Shown in pieces: positions 6,189 through 15,190 of a stretch of DNA of 21,053 nucleotides. The notes under the pieces were generated by a model. That model was not told where the DNA came from and ran no database searches. It was given only the letters and a program-made list of their open reading frames with translations. The first letter of the stretch is position 1. Each line of letters starts with the position of its first letter. The stretch is from NCBI GenBank assembly GCA_964466965.1, contig CAYXPZ010000042.1, forward strand, positions 1-21,053, written 5' to 3'. This DNA comes from Dichotomicrobium sp964466965. Its GTDB lineage: Bacteria > Pseudomonadota > Alphaproteobacteria > Rhizobiales > Rhodomicrobiaceae. The translations under genes and the position numbers were made by a program.

Positions 6189-7433
6189 TCAGCTCCGGTA
6201 ATCGGCGTTAATGTCGATATAGCCGTGGGTCAGATCCGTGGTCCACACGGTCGCCGCACCCGCGCCGCCAAGGCCCGCATAAACGCGGATCAGCAGCTCG
6301 TCGCGCTTCATGTATTCGGCCGCTTCCGGCTCCCGGTAATCGGGGTGGACTTCGCCGCCGGCCGCCACCGGGATTTCGCCGAACCAGATTGCCAACTCAT
6401 CGGGGTCGATCTCCACGCCGGCCTTGCCGACCGCCATGACGATGCGGCCCCAGTTCGGATCCTCGCCGGCCAGCGCGGTTTTGACCAGCGGCGAATTGGC
6501 GATGGAGAAGGCGATGGCCTGCGCGTCTTTGTCGGTGTGCGCGCCGTCCACGCGGACGGTCACGAATTTCGTCAAGCCCTCGCCGTCCTTGACCACCTGA
6601 TGCGACAGATCGAGTGTGAGTTCGTCCAGCGCCAGGCGGAAATCCTCAAGCCGCGGGTCGTGAGGATCGTTGATTTCCGGCGCGCCGCGCTTGGCCGCCG
6701 CGCCCGTGGCGAATATCAGCACCGTATCGCTGGTTGAAGTGTCGCTATCCACCGTGATGCGGTTGAAGCTCTGCGTTACCGTCTCTGTGCATAGAGTTTC
6801 GAGCGCCCCGGGCGAGAGCGGCGCGTCGGTGAACAGGAAGGCCAGCATGGTCGCCATATTCGGGGCGATCATGCCCGAGCCCTTGGCGATCCCGTTGATC
6901 ATGACCGCAACACCGCCAATCTCGGCGCTGCGTGTCGCCAGCTTGGGGAAGGTGTCAGTGGTCATGATCGCACGCGCGGCGTCTTCCCAAGCATCGGGTC
7001 GGGCGGCCGCGCTGAGACCGCGCAGCGCATCGGCAAACCGCGACACGTCCAACGGCTCACCGATCACGCCGGTCGAGGCCAGCAGCACATCCTCGGGCGC
7101 GCAGCTTTCGGTTTCGGCGGCGATCTGCGCCGTGAAATACACGGCGTCGACCCCGCGCTGACCTGTAAATGCGTTGGCGTTGCCCGAATTCACGACCAGC
7201 GCCCGCGCCGGCCTGTGCTCGCTGAGCCGTTCCCGGCACCAGGCAACCGCCGGCGACGGCGTCCGCGAGGTTGTCAATGCGCCGCTCACCGCCGCGCCAT
7301 CCGGGAGGCGCACCAGCAGCAGATCCTTGCGCCCCTTATACCGTATGCCAGCTTCCGCCACCGCCAGCACCGCCCCTTCGATCGGCGGCAGAGCCGGCAG
7401 TGACGGCGGCGCGAAGGGTGACATCTTCATCAT
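6189..7433 (-). CDS. argJ: Bifunctional ornithine acetyltransferase / N-acetylglutamate synthase ArgJ
   Basis: The 414-residue enzyme moves the acetyl group from N-acetylornithine to glutamate, making the arginine pathway cyclic, and may also use acetyl-CoA. The family hallmarks are present: VNSGNANAFTG (81-91), KGSGMIAPNMATMLAF (184-199) with the autocleavage site between Ala194 and nucleophile Thr195, and GEDPNWGRIVMAVGK near the C-terminal third. It should therefore mature into alpha and beta chains. The ATG overlaps the stop of the upstream isomerase gene (ATGA), suggesting translational coupling; two further in-frame ATGs at residues 2 and 4 are possible starts. Whether it is truly bifunctional cannot be told from sequence alone. 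Confidence 0.95.
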   Translation of the reverse strand: MMKMSPFAPPSLPALPPIEGAVLAVAEAGIRYKGRKDLLLVRLPDGAAVSGALTTSRTPSPAVAWCRERLSEHRPARALVVNSGNANAFTGQRGVDAVYFTAQIAAETESCAPEDVLLASTGVIGEPLDVSRFADALRGLSAAARPDAWEDAARAIMTTDTFPKLATRSAEIGGVAVMINGIAKGSGMIAPNMATMLAFLFTDAPLSPGALETLCTETVTQSFNRITVDSDTSTSDTVLIFATGAAAKRGAPEINDPHDPRLEDFRLALDELTLDLSHQVVKDGEGLTKFVTVRVDGAHTDKDAQAIAFSIANSPLVKTALAGEDPNWGRIVMAVGKAGVEIDPDELAIWFGEIPVAAGGEVHPDYREPEAAEYMKRDELLIRVYAGLGGAGAATVWTTDLTHGYIDINADYRS

Positions 7434-8338
7434 TGCGCGCTGCTGCCGTCTCCGGCCTCGCCGGCCGAGTCCGCGTCGGGTTCAAGGCTCTCATCGAGGA
7501 TCTCGATTTTCGCGGCATCGCGCAGTTCGGCCATGCGTTGCTGCAGACGCTGTCGGATAAGCGATGCCTTGAGGCGTTCTTTGATGTCCGCGAATTTCGG
7601 TGGTTCGCGGTCGCGCTTGTCTTCAACCTTGATGACATGCCAGCCAAAGCGCGTCTTCACCGGATCTGAAATCTCGCCCTTGTCCATCGCGAAGGCGGCT
7701 TCGGCGAACGGCGTCACCATCTGCTCTTTGGTGAAAAAGCCCAGGTCGCCGCCATTGGCGCTGCTTGGCCCCGTCGATTCCTGCTTGGCGAGTTCCGCGA
7801 AGTCGGCGCCGTCGTCCAGCTTCTGGATAATCGCCTTGGCCTCGTCTTCGGTCTCGACCAGGATATGTCGGGCCTTAACTTCCGGCTCCGGTTCAGCACT
7901 GCCGATGCGCTCGTCATAAAGCTCTTTAGCCGAGTCGTCGGTGACGTTCTCGCGGATTTCCTCCTGGAAAAAGATATCGCGCAGGGCGCGCAGCTCGTAA
8001 TACCGGGCGAGGTCACCATAGTCTTCAGTTTGATCCAGTCCCGCCTGACGCGCAGCATCGGCCAGCAGATTCAGCTCAACCACATACTGCAGGACAAGTT
8101 GGTTGCGGGCTTCCGGCGGCAACTGCGCCAGATCCTGCCCAAGTTCGTCCTCGGCCAAACGAAGCTGACGGCGCGTAATCGGCGTACCGTCCACACGGGC
8201 AACAACCTCGTCCGGGTCGGCGTTCTGATCCGCGCTGGCGGTTTGATCCTGGGCGATTGCATGAGGAGGAACAGCCGCCGCGACAAGCAAGCACGCGACT
8301 GCGGACACAAGAACGAACAAAAACGAACGGTTAGTCAC
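7430..8338 (-). CDS. Periplasmic PpiC/parvulin-type peptidylprolyl isomerase
   Basis: With the chosen GTG start the product has 302 residues. A signal peptide occupies about 1-29 (FLFVLVSAVACLLVAAA, cleavage after HAIA or one residue later), so it acts in the periplasm, soluble or weakly attached. An N-terminal SurA/PrsA-like helical region (about 43-150) precedes one parvulin domain (about 154-240) with KARHILVETEDEA and the conserved GGDLGFF and FGWHVIKV strings. It should assist folding of exported proteins by proline isomerisation. I prefer the GTG at 8336-8338 over the ATG 126 nt upstream because GAGGTG lies 6 nt before it and the signal peptide then starts at residue 1. It is the first gene of the ppi-argJ-mutT run and divergent from secA. 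Confidence 0.88.
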   Translation of the reverse strand: MTNRSFLFVLVSAVACLLVAAAVPPHAIAQDQTASADQNADPDEVVARVDGTPITRRQLRLAEDELGQDLAQLPPEARNQLVLQYVVELNLLADAARQAGLDQTEDYGDLARYYELRALRDIFFQEEIRENVTDDSAKELYDERIGSAEPEPEVKARHILVETEDEAKAIIQKLDDGADFAELAKQESTGPSSANGGDLGFFTKEQMVTPFAEAAFAMDKGEISDPVKTRFGWHVIKVEDKRDREPPKFADIKERLKASLIRQRLQQRMAELRDAAKIEILDESLEPDADSAGEAGDGSSAQ

Positions 8339-8546
8339 GGATTTCACCTCGGTTGAATGGATAGTTTGTCGATCGCCAGGCCAACGGACACGCGGGCGCC
8401 AGCTCGGGACTTCTGATGGATCGCGCCGTTCCCTGCAACCAGGGAGGCGACGCCGCGATAACATTGCGCTTTACCGCGCCCTTTTATCCGTTTCGTCAAG
8501 CGATGCAAAGCGAACTCGCCCAAATGTGACCGGCCCGGTATGTACA

Positions 8547-8575
8547 TTGACAGCAACAAATGGCCCCCTTATTTC
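8547..8575 (+). promoter_or_regulatory. Predicted sigma-70-type promoter of secA
   Basis: A perfect -35 TTGACA (8547-8552) is followed after 17 bp by TATTTC (8570-8575), a partial -10. A start near 8582 would give secA an untranslated leader of about 185 nt. This is the best promoter-like match in the divergent region. Confidence 0.55.
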
Positions 8576-8699
8576 CAAGCTATCGGAGAGAGACGCTGCG
8601 CTTGAAGAATTGCGCAAGGCCGACCCTGGCCAGCTTGCATGCGCGCCCTGTCCGACAGATGATTTGGCTTCCGGCCGACAGGTGGCGTGTGTTGAGACA

Positions 8700-8745
8700 A
8701 GCCAGTCCGGCTGTCGAGCTGCGTGATCCACTGGCTCAGCGAGCC
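8700..8745 (+). promoter_or_regulatory. Mutually exclusive hairpins in the secA leader
   Basis: AGCCAGT (8700-8706) pairs perfectly with ACTGGCT (8730-8736). The overlapping GGCTC (8733-8737) can instead pair with GAGCC (8741-8745), six bases before the GAGGA ribosome site at 8751-8755. The two stems cannot form together, so a switch affecting ribosome access is possible. Short stems are frequent in G+C-rich DNA, so this is only a candidate. Confidence 0.25.
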
Positions 8746-8767
8746 GACAAGAGGAAAGCTTGAAGAC

Positions 8768-11614
8768 ATGGTATCTCTGGGTGCGATCGCCGGTAAACTT
8801 TTCGGAACACCGAATGATCGCAAACTGAAAATGTATGGGCCGCGCGTTGAGGCAATCAACGCGCTCGAACCGGAGCTGGAAGAACTCTCGGACGACGCAC
8901 TGCGTTCTCGCACCGACGAGTTCCGCGACCAGCTCGCAAACGGGGCAAAGCTGGACGATTTGCTGGTTCCCGCTTTCGCCACCGTACGCGAGGCGGCCAA
9001 ACGCACGCTGCATCAGCGCCATTTCGACGTGCAGCTCATCGGCGGCATGGTGCTGCACGAAGGCGACATCGCCGAGATGAAAACCGGCGAAGGCAAGACG
9101 CTGGTGGCAACCCTGCCGGTTTATCTGAATGCGCTGACCAGACGCGGCGTCCATGTGGTGACCGTTAACGACTACCTTGCTAAGCGCGACGCCGAATGGA
9201 TGAGCGCGATCTATGAATTCCTCGGCCTCACTGTCGGCTGCATCACCCACGACATGGACGACGCTCAGCGCATGCAGGCTTATGGCTGCGATGTCACCTA
9301 CGGCACGAACAATGAGTTCGGCTTCGACTATCTCCGCGACAACATGAAATATTCGACCGCCGAGATGGTGCAGTTCGGCGGACGCCCGTGGGAGCTGGCC
9401 GGGCATTATTTCGCGATCGTCGACGAGGTGGACTCCATCCTGATTGACGAGGCGCGCACACCGCTCATAATCTCCGGTCCAGTGGAAGACCGCACCGAGC
9501 TTTACACCGCTGTCGACGCCGTCATCCCCCAGCTGAGCGATGACGATTATGAGCTCGACGAGAAGATGCGCACGGTCGTGTTGACCGAGAAAGGCAACGA
9601 GTCGGTCGAGCAGCTCCTCAAGAAGGAAGGGCTGATCCAGGAGGACGACTCGATGTACGACATCGAGAATGTCAGCTTGGTGCATCACGTCAATCAGGCG
9701 CTGAAAGCTCATACGCTGTTCCTGCGGGACCGCGACTACATCGTCAAAAACGGACAGGTCGTCATTATTGACGAGTTCACCGGGCGCATGATGGAAGGGC
9801 GCCGCTACTCCGAAGGTCTGCACCAGGCGCTGGAGGCCAAGGAAGGCGTGAAGATCCAGCCGGAGAACGTGACACTCGCCTCGATCACCTTCCAGAACTT
9901 TTTCCGGCTATACGACAAGCTCAGCGGGATGACCGGCACAGCCGTGACCGAAGCTGCTGAATTTGCCGATATCTACGGACTGGGCGTCACCGAGGTGCCG
10001 ACCAACAAGCCGATGATCCGCGATGACCAGCACGACGAGGTCTATCGGACCTTTGAAGAGAAGATCGACGCGATAATCGAAGACATCAAGGACTGTCGCG
10101 AGCGCGGCCAGCCAATGCTCGTTGGCACGACCTCGATCGAGAAATCGGAGATGCTGGCCGCGCGGCTGAAGAAAATGAAGATTCCGCATCAAGTGCTCAA
10201 CGCGCGCTACCACGAGCAGGAAGCCTATATTATCGCGCAGGCCGGCGTTCCCGGCGCCATCACGATTGCGACGAATATGGCAGGCCGCGGCACCGACATT
10301 CAGCTTGGCGGTAACCCGGACATGCGGCTGCAGATGTGGCTCAACGAGCAGCGCGAGAAGGGCAAGGAGCCGAGCGAAGAACAGATCGAAGCGCAGCGCC
10401 AGAAAATCTTCTCCGATGTTGAGGAGAAGAAACAAAAGGCGCTGGAAGCGGGCGGCCTTTACGTCATCGGCACGGAGCGTCATGAGTCCCGGCGGATCGA
10501 CAATCAGCTGCGCGGTCGTTCGGGCCGTCAGGGCGATCCCGGCGCATCGAAGTTCTATCTGTCGCTGGAAGACGATCTGATGCGGATTTTCGGCTCCGAC
10601 CGAATGGACGGGATGCTACAGAAGCTCGGCCTCGAACGTGGCGAAGCGATTGTCCATCCTTGGATCAACAAGGCGCTGGAGCGCGCGCAGTCCAAGGTTG
10701 AGGCGCGCAACTTCGATGCGCGCAAGAACATCCTCAAATACGACGACGTGATGAACGACCAGCGCAAGGTTGTCTTTGAGCAGCGCATCGAGCTGATGCA
10801 GGAGGACGACCTCAGCGAGACTGTGCGCGACATGCGTCATCAGGTCATCGATGATCTCGTCGCCAAACACATTCCGGAAAAAGCCTATCCCGAGCAGTGG
10901 GATGTCGAGGGGCTTGAAGAAGAGGTCAAGCGCATTTTCGGACTCGCCCTGCCAGTTTCGGATTGGGCGGCAGAAGAAGGCATCGCCGACGAGGAAGTTC
11001 GCGACCGGCTCATGAACGAGGCGGACTCGGCTGCGGCGAAAAAGGACGCCGAAGTCGGGCCGGAGATGATGCGGCATGTAGAGAAGGCGGTGTTGCTGCA
11101 GACGCTCGACAACATGTGGCGCGAACATCTGGTCACGCTTGAGCATCTGCGCCAAGTCATCGGCCTGCGCGGCTTCGGGCAGCGCGATCCACTCAATGAA
11201 TACAAGACCGAAGGGTTCGAGTTGTTCGAGACCATGCTGGCAAACCTGCGCGAGCAAGTGACCGGACATCTTATGCATGTCAACGTAGACTCCGCGCGGT
11301 CCGAACAGGCTCTGGAAATGGCGGAATTGCCCGAGATGAGCGCTCACCACCTTGATCCGCTTACCGGCGAGGACGAGTTCGAGCGGGAGCCGGAAATGGC
11401 GCTAGAAGGCGCCGGCGCTCCGGCGCGCGGCAAACGTGGAGATGGCGGCACACGCGCCCAGCCAATGCGCAACAAACCGGCGGGCGTGGCGCTCGATCCC
11501 AATGATCCCGCAACATGGGGCAAGGTTTCGCGCAACGCGCAGTGCCCCTGCGGTTCGGGCAAGAAATACAAGCACTGCCACGGCAAGCTGGGGGCCGGCG
11601 ATAGTGCGGCGTGA
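8768..11614 (+). CDS. secA: Preprotein translocase ATPase SecA
   Basis: The 948-residue motor drives unfolded preproteins through SecYEG at the inner membrane using ATP. Visible features are the N-terminal VSLGAIAGKLFG, Walker A TGEGKT (106-111), the DEVDSILIDEAR Walker B region (219-230), the GTNNEFGFDYLRDN segment (179-192), TNMAGRGTDIQLGG and the QLRGRSGRQGDPG arginine-finger helicase motif. The C-terminal SEC-C zinc finger (CPC at 926-928, CH at 937-938) binds SecB and phospholipids in other species. I chose the ATG at 8768 because homologues start with this MVSLG-like string; an in-frame ATG at 8723 would add 15 atypical residues. The ribosome site GAGGA is 12 nt from the ATG, rather far. 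A linker rich in Gly, Ala and Arg (about 880-915) precedes the zinc finger. Confidence 0.97.
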   Translation: MVSLGAIAGKLFGTPNDRKLKMYGPRVEAINALEPELEELSDDALRSRTDEFRDQLANGAKLDDLLVPAFATVREAAKRTLHQRHFDVQLIGGMVLHEGDIAEMKTGEGKTLVATLPVYLNALTRRGVHVVTVNDYLAKRDAEWMSAIYEFLGLTVGCITHDMDDAQRMQAYGCDVTYGTNNEFGFDYLRDNMKYSTAEMVQFGGRPWELAGHYFAIVDEVDSILIDEARTPLIISGPVEDRTELYTAVDAVIPQLSDDDYELDEKMRTVVLTEKGNESVEQLLKKEGLIQEDDSMYDIENVSLVHHVNQALKAHTLFLRDRDYIVKNGQVVIIDEFTGRMMEGRRYSEGLHQALEAKEGVKIQPENVTLASITFQNFFRLYDKLSGMTGTAVTEAAEFADIYGLGVTEVPTNKPMIRDDQHDEVYRTFEEKIDAIIEDIKDCRERGQPMLVGTTSIEKSEMLAARLKKMKIPHQVLNARYHEQEAYIIAQAGVPGAITIATNMAGRGTDIQLGGNPDMRLQMWLNEQREKGKEPSEEQIEAQRQKIFSDVEEKKQKALEAGGLYVIGTERHESRRIDNQLRGRSGRQGDPGASKFYLSLEDDLMRIFGSDRMDGMLQKLGLERGEAIVHPWINKALERAQSKVEARNFDARKNILKYDDVMNDQRKVVFEQRIELMQEDDLSETVRDMRHQVIDDLVAKHIPEKAYPEQWDVEGLEEEVKRIFGLALPVSDWAAEEGIADEEVRDRLMNEADSAAAKKDAEVGPEMMRHVEKAVLLQTLDNMWREHLVTLEHLRQVIGLRGFGQRDPLNEYKTEGFELFETMLANLREQVTGHLMHVNVDSARSEQALEMAELPEMSAHHLDPLTGEDEFEREPEMALEGAGAPARGKRGDGGTRAQPMRNKPAGVALDPNDPATWGKVSRNAQCPCGSGKKYKHCHGKLGAGDSAA

Positions 11615-11704
11615 TTCACGCCCTCAGACGTCGCTCGCAGGACGGCCGCCGCCCATCGCACGGGCTAAACCAAAAAACGCGGTCAAACCGGAGGAGGAAA
11701 CGTC

Positions 11705-12814
11705 ATGGATGTTCGCGCTGCTGTCGCAATGGAAGCGGGCAAGCCGCTCGAAGTCACGACCGTCCAGCTTGAAGGCCCGCGCGAGGGCGAGGTGCTGGTC
11801 GAAGTTCACGCGACGGGCATCTGCCACACCGACGAGTTCACCCGCTCGGGCGCGGACCCAGAAGGGCTGTTCCCGGCGATCCTCGGCCATGAAGGCGCGG
11901 GCATTGTGGTCGATACCGGCCCGGGCGTAACCAGTCTGAAGAAGGGTGATCATGTCATCCCGCTCTACACGCCGGAATGCCGCGAGTGCGAATACTGCCT
12001 GAACCCCAAGACCAACCTGTGCCAGAAAATCCGCTCGACCCAGGGGCAGGGGCTGATGCCCGACGGCACCTCGCGCTTCTCGCTCGATGGCAAGCCGCTG
12101 CACCATTACATGGGCACATCAACCTTTTCCAATTACACGGTCCTGCCCGAGATTGCGGTCGCGAAAATCCGGGAAGACGCGCCGTTCGACAAGGTCTGCT
12201 ACATCGGCTGCGGCGTCACCACGGGCATCGGCGCGGTCATCAACACGGCGAAGGTCGAGCCGGGTGCGAACTGCATCGTCTTCGGCCTGGGCGGTATCGG
12301 CCTGAACGTGATTCAGGGCCTGCGGATGGTCGGGGCGAACATGATCGTCGGCGTGGACGTCAACTCGGCCAAGAAGGCGTGGGGCGAGCGCTTCGGCATG
12401 ACCCATTTCGTCAACCCGAAGGAGGTCGAAGGCGATCTCGTACCCTACCTGGTCAACCTCACCGGCGGCGGTGGCGACTACACCTTTGACTGCACCGGAA
12501 ATGTCGATGTGATGCGCGCCGCGCTCGAATCGGCGCATAAGGGCTGGGGCGAGAGCATCATCATTGGCGTCGCACCGGCCGGCGCTGAGATTTCCACGCG
12601 CCCGTTCCAGCTCGTTACAGGACGGGTCTGGAGGGGCACGGCCTTCGGCGGTGCGCGCGGGCGTACGGACGTGCCGAAGATCGTAGACTGGTACATGGAC
12701 GGGAAGATCGACATCGACCCGATGATTACTCAGTGCATGCCGCTCGACGACATCAACAAGGGTTTCGACGCCATGCATCACGGCGAGGGCATCCGCAGCG
12801 TCGTCACATTCTAG
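11705..12814 (+). CDS. frmA: S-(hydroxymethyl)glutathione dehydrogenase / class III alcohol dehydrogenase
   Basis: The 369-residue zinc enzyme oxidises S-hydroxymethylglutathione (formaldehyde plus glutathione) to S-formylglutathione with NAD+, and class III enzymes also reduce S-nitrosoglutathione. Catalytic zinc ligands are Cys40 (GICHTDE), His62 (GHEGAG) and Cys169 (IGCGVTTG). Structural zinc ligands are Cys92, Cys95, Cys98 and Cys106. The Rossmann motif GLGGIG (194-199) and Asp218 indicate NAD preference. Length and motifs are typical of glutathione-dependent formaldehyde dehydrogenase. The start is fixed by a strong GGAGGAGG site 7 nt upstream. It lies 27 nt before the S-formylglutathione hydrolase gene, so both steps are encoded in one operon. 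The symbol is by homology; adhC or flhA are used in relatives. Confidence 0.95.
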   Translation: MDVRAAVAMEAGKPLEVTTVQLEGPREGEVLVEVHATGICHTDEFTRSGADPEGLFPAILGHEGAGIVVDTGPGVTSLKKGDHVIPLYTPECRECEYCLNPKTNLCQKIRSTQGQGLMPDGTSRFSLDGKPLHHYMGTSTFSNYTVLPEIAVAKIREDAPFDKVCYIGCGVTTGIGAVINTAKVEPGANCIVFGLGGIGLNVIQGLRMVGANMIVGVDVNSAKKAWGERFGMTHFVNPKEVEGDLVPYLVNLTGGGGDYTFDCTGNVDVMRAALESAHKGWGESIIIGVAPAGAEISTRPFQLVTGRVWRGTAFGGARGRTDVPKIVDWYMDGKIDIDPMITQCMPLDDINKGFDAMHHGEGIRSVVTF

Positions 12815-12841
12815 ATCCCAAGAGCCGCGAAGGGGCCTGTC

Positions 12842-13672
12842 ATGGAGACCATCGGCGAACACCGCAGCTTTGCCGGCACGCAGTATATCTGCCAGCACCA
12901 ATCGCAGAGCACGGGCACGCCAATGACCTTCGCGGCCTATGTACCCGATAGCGCGAATGGGGCATACGCCCCGGTGCTATTCTATCTTTCCGGCCTGACC
13001 TGCACGCATGCCAACGTGATGGAAAAGGGCGAATACCGCCGGCCCGCCAGCGAGCATGGCGTGATCGTGATCTGCCCCGACACCAGCCCGCGCGGCGATG
13101 ACGTCGCAGATGACGAGGCCTACGATCTTGGCAAGGGCGCGGGGTTTTATGTCGATGCCACCGAAGCGCCCTGGGCCCAGCATTATCGCATGTGGCGATA
13201 CATCAGCGAAGAACTGCCGGCCGTCATCGGAGCCGAATTTCCGGCTGATCTGGACCGCGCCGGGATCTTCGGTCATTCGATGGGCGGTCACGGGGCTCTC
13301 GTTGCTGCGCTACGGCTCCCGGAGACATTCCGTACAGTATCCGCCTTCGCCCCGATCGTCGCACCCGCGCGTGTCCCGTGGGGCGAAAAGGCATTCGCCT
13401 CCTATCTCGGCACGGATCAGGACGCCTGGCGGAAATACGATGCCGTTGCTCTTATCGAAGACGGCAACAGAGCAGGCGAGATCCTCGTCGATCAGGGCGA
13501 AGCGGACGTGTTCCTTGCCGAGCAGCTTCGCCCGGAGCTGCTGGAAGAAGCCTGCGCTTCCGGCTCGATCCCGCTCACGCTGCGCCGCCATGACGGTTTC
13601 GATCACTCCTATTATTTCATCTCGACCTTCATGGCCGATCATATCGCCTGGCATGCGCAAAGGCTGGGCTGA
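12842..13672 (+). CDS. fghA: S-formylglutathione hydrolase
   Basis: The 276-residue cytosolic esterase splits S-formylglutathione into formate and glutathione, completing glutathione-dependent formaldehyde detoxification. The alpha/beta-hydrolase nucleophile is Ser146 in GHSMGGHG (144-151); likely triad partners are Asp222 (DQGEADVF) and His255 (DHSYYF). The FYLSGLTCTHANVMEKG block (47-63) is diagnostic for the esterase D/FghA family. The start has AAGGGG 6 nt upstream. It directly follows the class III alcohol dehydrogenase gene. A formaldehyde-activating enzyme (Gfa) gene is not seen nearby. Confidence 0.96.
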   Translation: METIGEHRSFAGTQYICQHQSQSTGTPMTFAAYVPDSANGAYAPVLFYLSGLTCTHANVMEKGEYRRPASEHGVIVICPDTSPRGDDVADDEAYDLGKGAGFYVDATEAPWAQHYRMWRYISEELPAVIGAEFPADLDRAGIFGHSMGGHGALVAALRLPETFRTVSAFAPIVAPARVPWGEKAFASYLGTDQDAWRKYDAVALIEDGNRAGEILVDQGEADVFLAEQLRPELLEEACASGSIPLTLRRHDGFDHSYYFISTFMADHIAWHAQRLG

Positions 13673-13737
13673 GCGTTCTCGGCCCGCTTGCTTGCACCCG
13701 CCTGCCGGGTCCGCTAAACCTTGAGTCAACAGTGAAA

Positions 13738-13756
13738 TCGGTGGGGAAACCACCGA
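13738..13756 (+). other. Small hairpin in the murA leader
   Basis: TCGGTGG (13738-13744) and CCACCGA (13750-13756) form a perfect 7-bp stem with a GGAAA loop, 31 nt before the murA ATG. No T-tract follows, so it is unlikely to be an intrinsic terminator for the formaldehyde genes. It may be a leader structure or chance. Confidence 0.3.
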
Positions 13757-13787
13757 ACTGGGGCACAACGCAACCCGGCGAGAGACA

Positions 13788-15077
13788 ATGGACAAGATTC
13801 GCGTGACCGGCGGCGCCCGGCTCAATGGCTCGATCCCGATCAGCGGCGCTAAGAATGCCACCCTGCCGCTTATGATCGCCAGCCTGCTGACCTCTGACAC
13901 ACTCACGCTCAAGAACGTCCCGAACCTTGCAGATGTCGCCAATCTGGCGCGCATCCTGCGCAATCACGGCGTCGATTCCGCGCTCGATGGCAAGCGCGCG
14001 AACGGCGCCCCGCAGCAGGGCGACACGATGCATCTGACCGCGCGCGATATCGTAGACACCACCGCGCCTTATGACATGGTGCGCCGCATGCGTGCTAGCT
14101 TCTGGGTGCTTGGCCCGCTTCTTGCGCGCTGCGGCCAGGCGCGGGTTTCTCTGCCCGGCGGCTGCGCTATCGGCACGCGGCCGGTGGACCTGCACCTGAC
14201 GGGCCTCGAAGCGCTGGGCGCGCAGATCGAACTCGATGGCGGTTATGTGGTGGCGAAAGCCCCCGGCGGGCTTAGTGGCGGACGGGTCCGCTTCCCGAAA
14301 GTCTCTGTCGGCGCAACCCAAAACGTGCTGATGGCCGCGACGCTGGCGAATGGCGAAACGGTGATCGAAAACGCGGCATTGGAGCCAGAAGTGGGCGATG
14401 TCGCGACCTGCCTGACGAAAATGGGCGCGCAAATCGAGGGGATAGGCACATCAACGCTGCATGTTCAGGGCGCGCACTACCTTGAAGGCGCGGTGCATAC
14501 CGTGCTCCCGGATCGGATAGAGTCGGGCACATATGCGATGGCGGCAGCTGCGACCGGCGGCGAAGTCATGCTGGAGGGCGCGCGCGCCGATCTCATGGAA
14601 GCGCCCATCGATGTCTTGCGTGATGCGGGCGTTGACGTGACCGTCACAAACGCTGGCGTGCGCATTTCGCGCAACGGTTCAGGGCTTGCCCCGGTCGATG
14701 TTGAGACCCAGCCGTTTCCTGGCTTCCCGACCGATATGCAGGCGCAACTGATCGCTCTGATGTGCATCGCCGACGGGACCTCGCATATCCGCGAGACGAT
14801 CTTTGAAAACCGCTTCATGCATGTTCAGGAACTGGCGCGGCTTGGGGCACGCATTGACCTCGACGGCGATACGGCCACCGTTCATGGCGTCAAGGAGCTG
14901 CGCGGCGCAGAGGTCATGGCAACCGACCTGCGCGCTTCGGTGTCGCTGGTGATCGCCGGGTTGATCGCAGAAGGGGACACGGAGATCAATCGCGTTTATC
15001 ATCTGGATCGCGGCTTTGAAGAGCTGGAGCGCAAACTGGGCGATTGCGGCGCACAGATCGAGCGGCTATCCGCTTGA
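13788..15077 (+). CDS. murA: UDP-N-acetylglucosamine 1-carboxyvinyltransferase MurA
   Basis: The 429-residue cytosolic enzyme transfers enolpyruvate from PEP to UDP-GlcNAc, the first committed step of peptidoglycan synthesis. Key residues are visible: Lys22 and Asn23 (SGAKNATLP, 19-27), Cys126 in GGCAIGTRPVDLH (124-136), the active-site cysteine whose presence predicts fosfomycin sensitivity of the enzyme, and PFPGFPTDMQAQ in the C-terminal half, a standard MurA string. Length is normal. The ribosome site is GGCGAGAG shortly before the ATG. It starts the conserved murA - DUF2948 - hisD - UPF0262 - phosphatase block. Confidence 0.97.
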   Translation: MDKIRVTGGARLNGSIPISGAKNATLPLMIASLLTSDTLTLKNVPNLADVANLARILRNHGVDSALDGKRANGAPQQGDTMHLTARDIVDTTAPYDMVRRMRASFWVLGPLLARCGQARVSLPGGCAIGTRPVDLHLTGLEALGAQIELDGGYVVAKAPGGLSGGRVRFPKVSVGATQNVLMAATLANGETVIENAALEPEVGDVATCLTKMGAQIEGIGTSTLHVQGAHYLEGAVHTVLPDRIESGTYAMAAAATGGEVMLEGARADLMEAPIDVLRDAGVDVTVTNAGVRISRNGSGLAPVDVETQPFPGFPTDMQAQLIALMCIADGTSHIRETIFENRFMHVQELARLGARIDLDGDTATVHGVKELRGAEVMATDLRASVSLVIAGLIAEGDTEINRVYHLDRGFEELERKLGDCGAQIERLSA

Positions 15078-15190
15078 GCCCCGCGTGGATTTCCGGCAAA
15101 TTGGCAGACTTATGACGTGGCGCGCTGATTGCGCAGCCGTCCAGCGCGTTGACAACTCCATCCTGAAGGTCCGCGCGACAGGGCTGATCC

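Larger units (their letters stand above)
8339..8767. other. Divergent intergenic region between the PpiC-type isomerase gene and secA
   Basis: This 429-bp stretch holds no convincing gene. It contains a good plus-strand sigma-70-type promoter for secA (8547-8575), a weak candidate minus-strand promoter for the isomerase gene (TTGACG at 8494-8499, no clear -10), and alternative hairpins just before secA (8700-8745). Short open frames at 8526-8726 and 8560-8763 lack ribosome sites and coding-like third-position composition, and both begin upstream of the predicted transcript start. Confidence 0.6.

Noticed and set aside
8339..8464. 42-codon N-terminal extension of the PpiC-type isomerase to an upstream ATG
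   Set aside because: The extension is Arg/Pro-rich and would bury the signal peptide; a GTG with GAGGTG 6 nt upstream places the signal peptide at residue 1.
8526..8726. 66-codon GTG-started frame in the secA upstream region
   Set aside because: It overlaps the predicted secA promoter, has no ribosome site and no recognisable sequence features.
8560..8763. 67-codon plus-strand frame ending 4 nt before secA, considered as a SecM-like leader peptide
   Set aside because: It has no ribosome site, no signal or hydrophobic stretch, no RAGP/RAPP-like arrest motif, third-position G+C not above background, and it starts upstream of the predicted transcript start near 8582.
8723..8767. 15-codon extension of secA to an upstream ATG
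   Set aside because: SecA proteins normally begin at the MVSLG-like string; the extension is unlike the family and lies in the hairpin region.
8471..9823. 450-codon minus-strand frame over secA
   Set aside because: It is antisense to the well-conserved secA sequence and runs through the promoter region; long antisense frames are usual in G+C-rich coding DNA.
13738..13756. Terminator after the formaldehyde genes
   Set aside because: The hairpin is followed by ACTGGGG rather than a T-tract, so I list it only as a leader hairpin.
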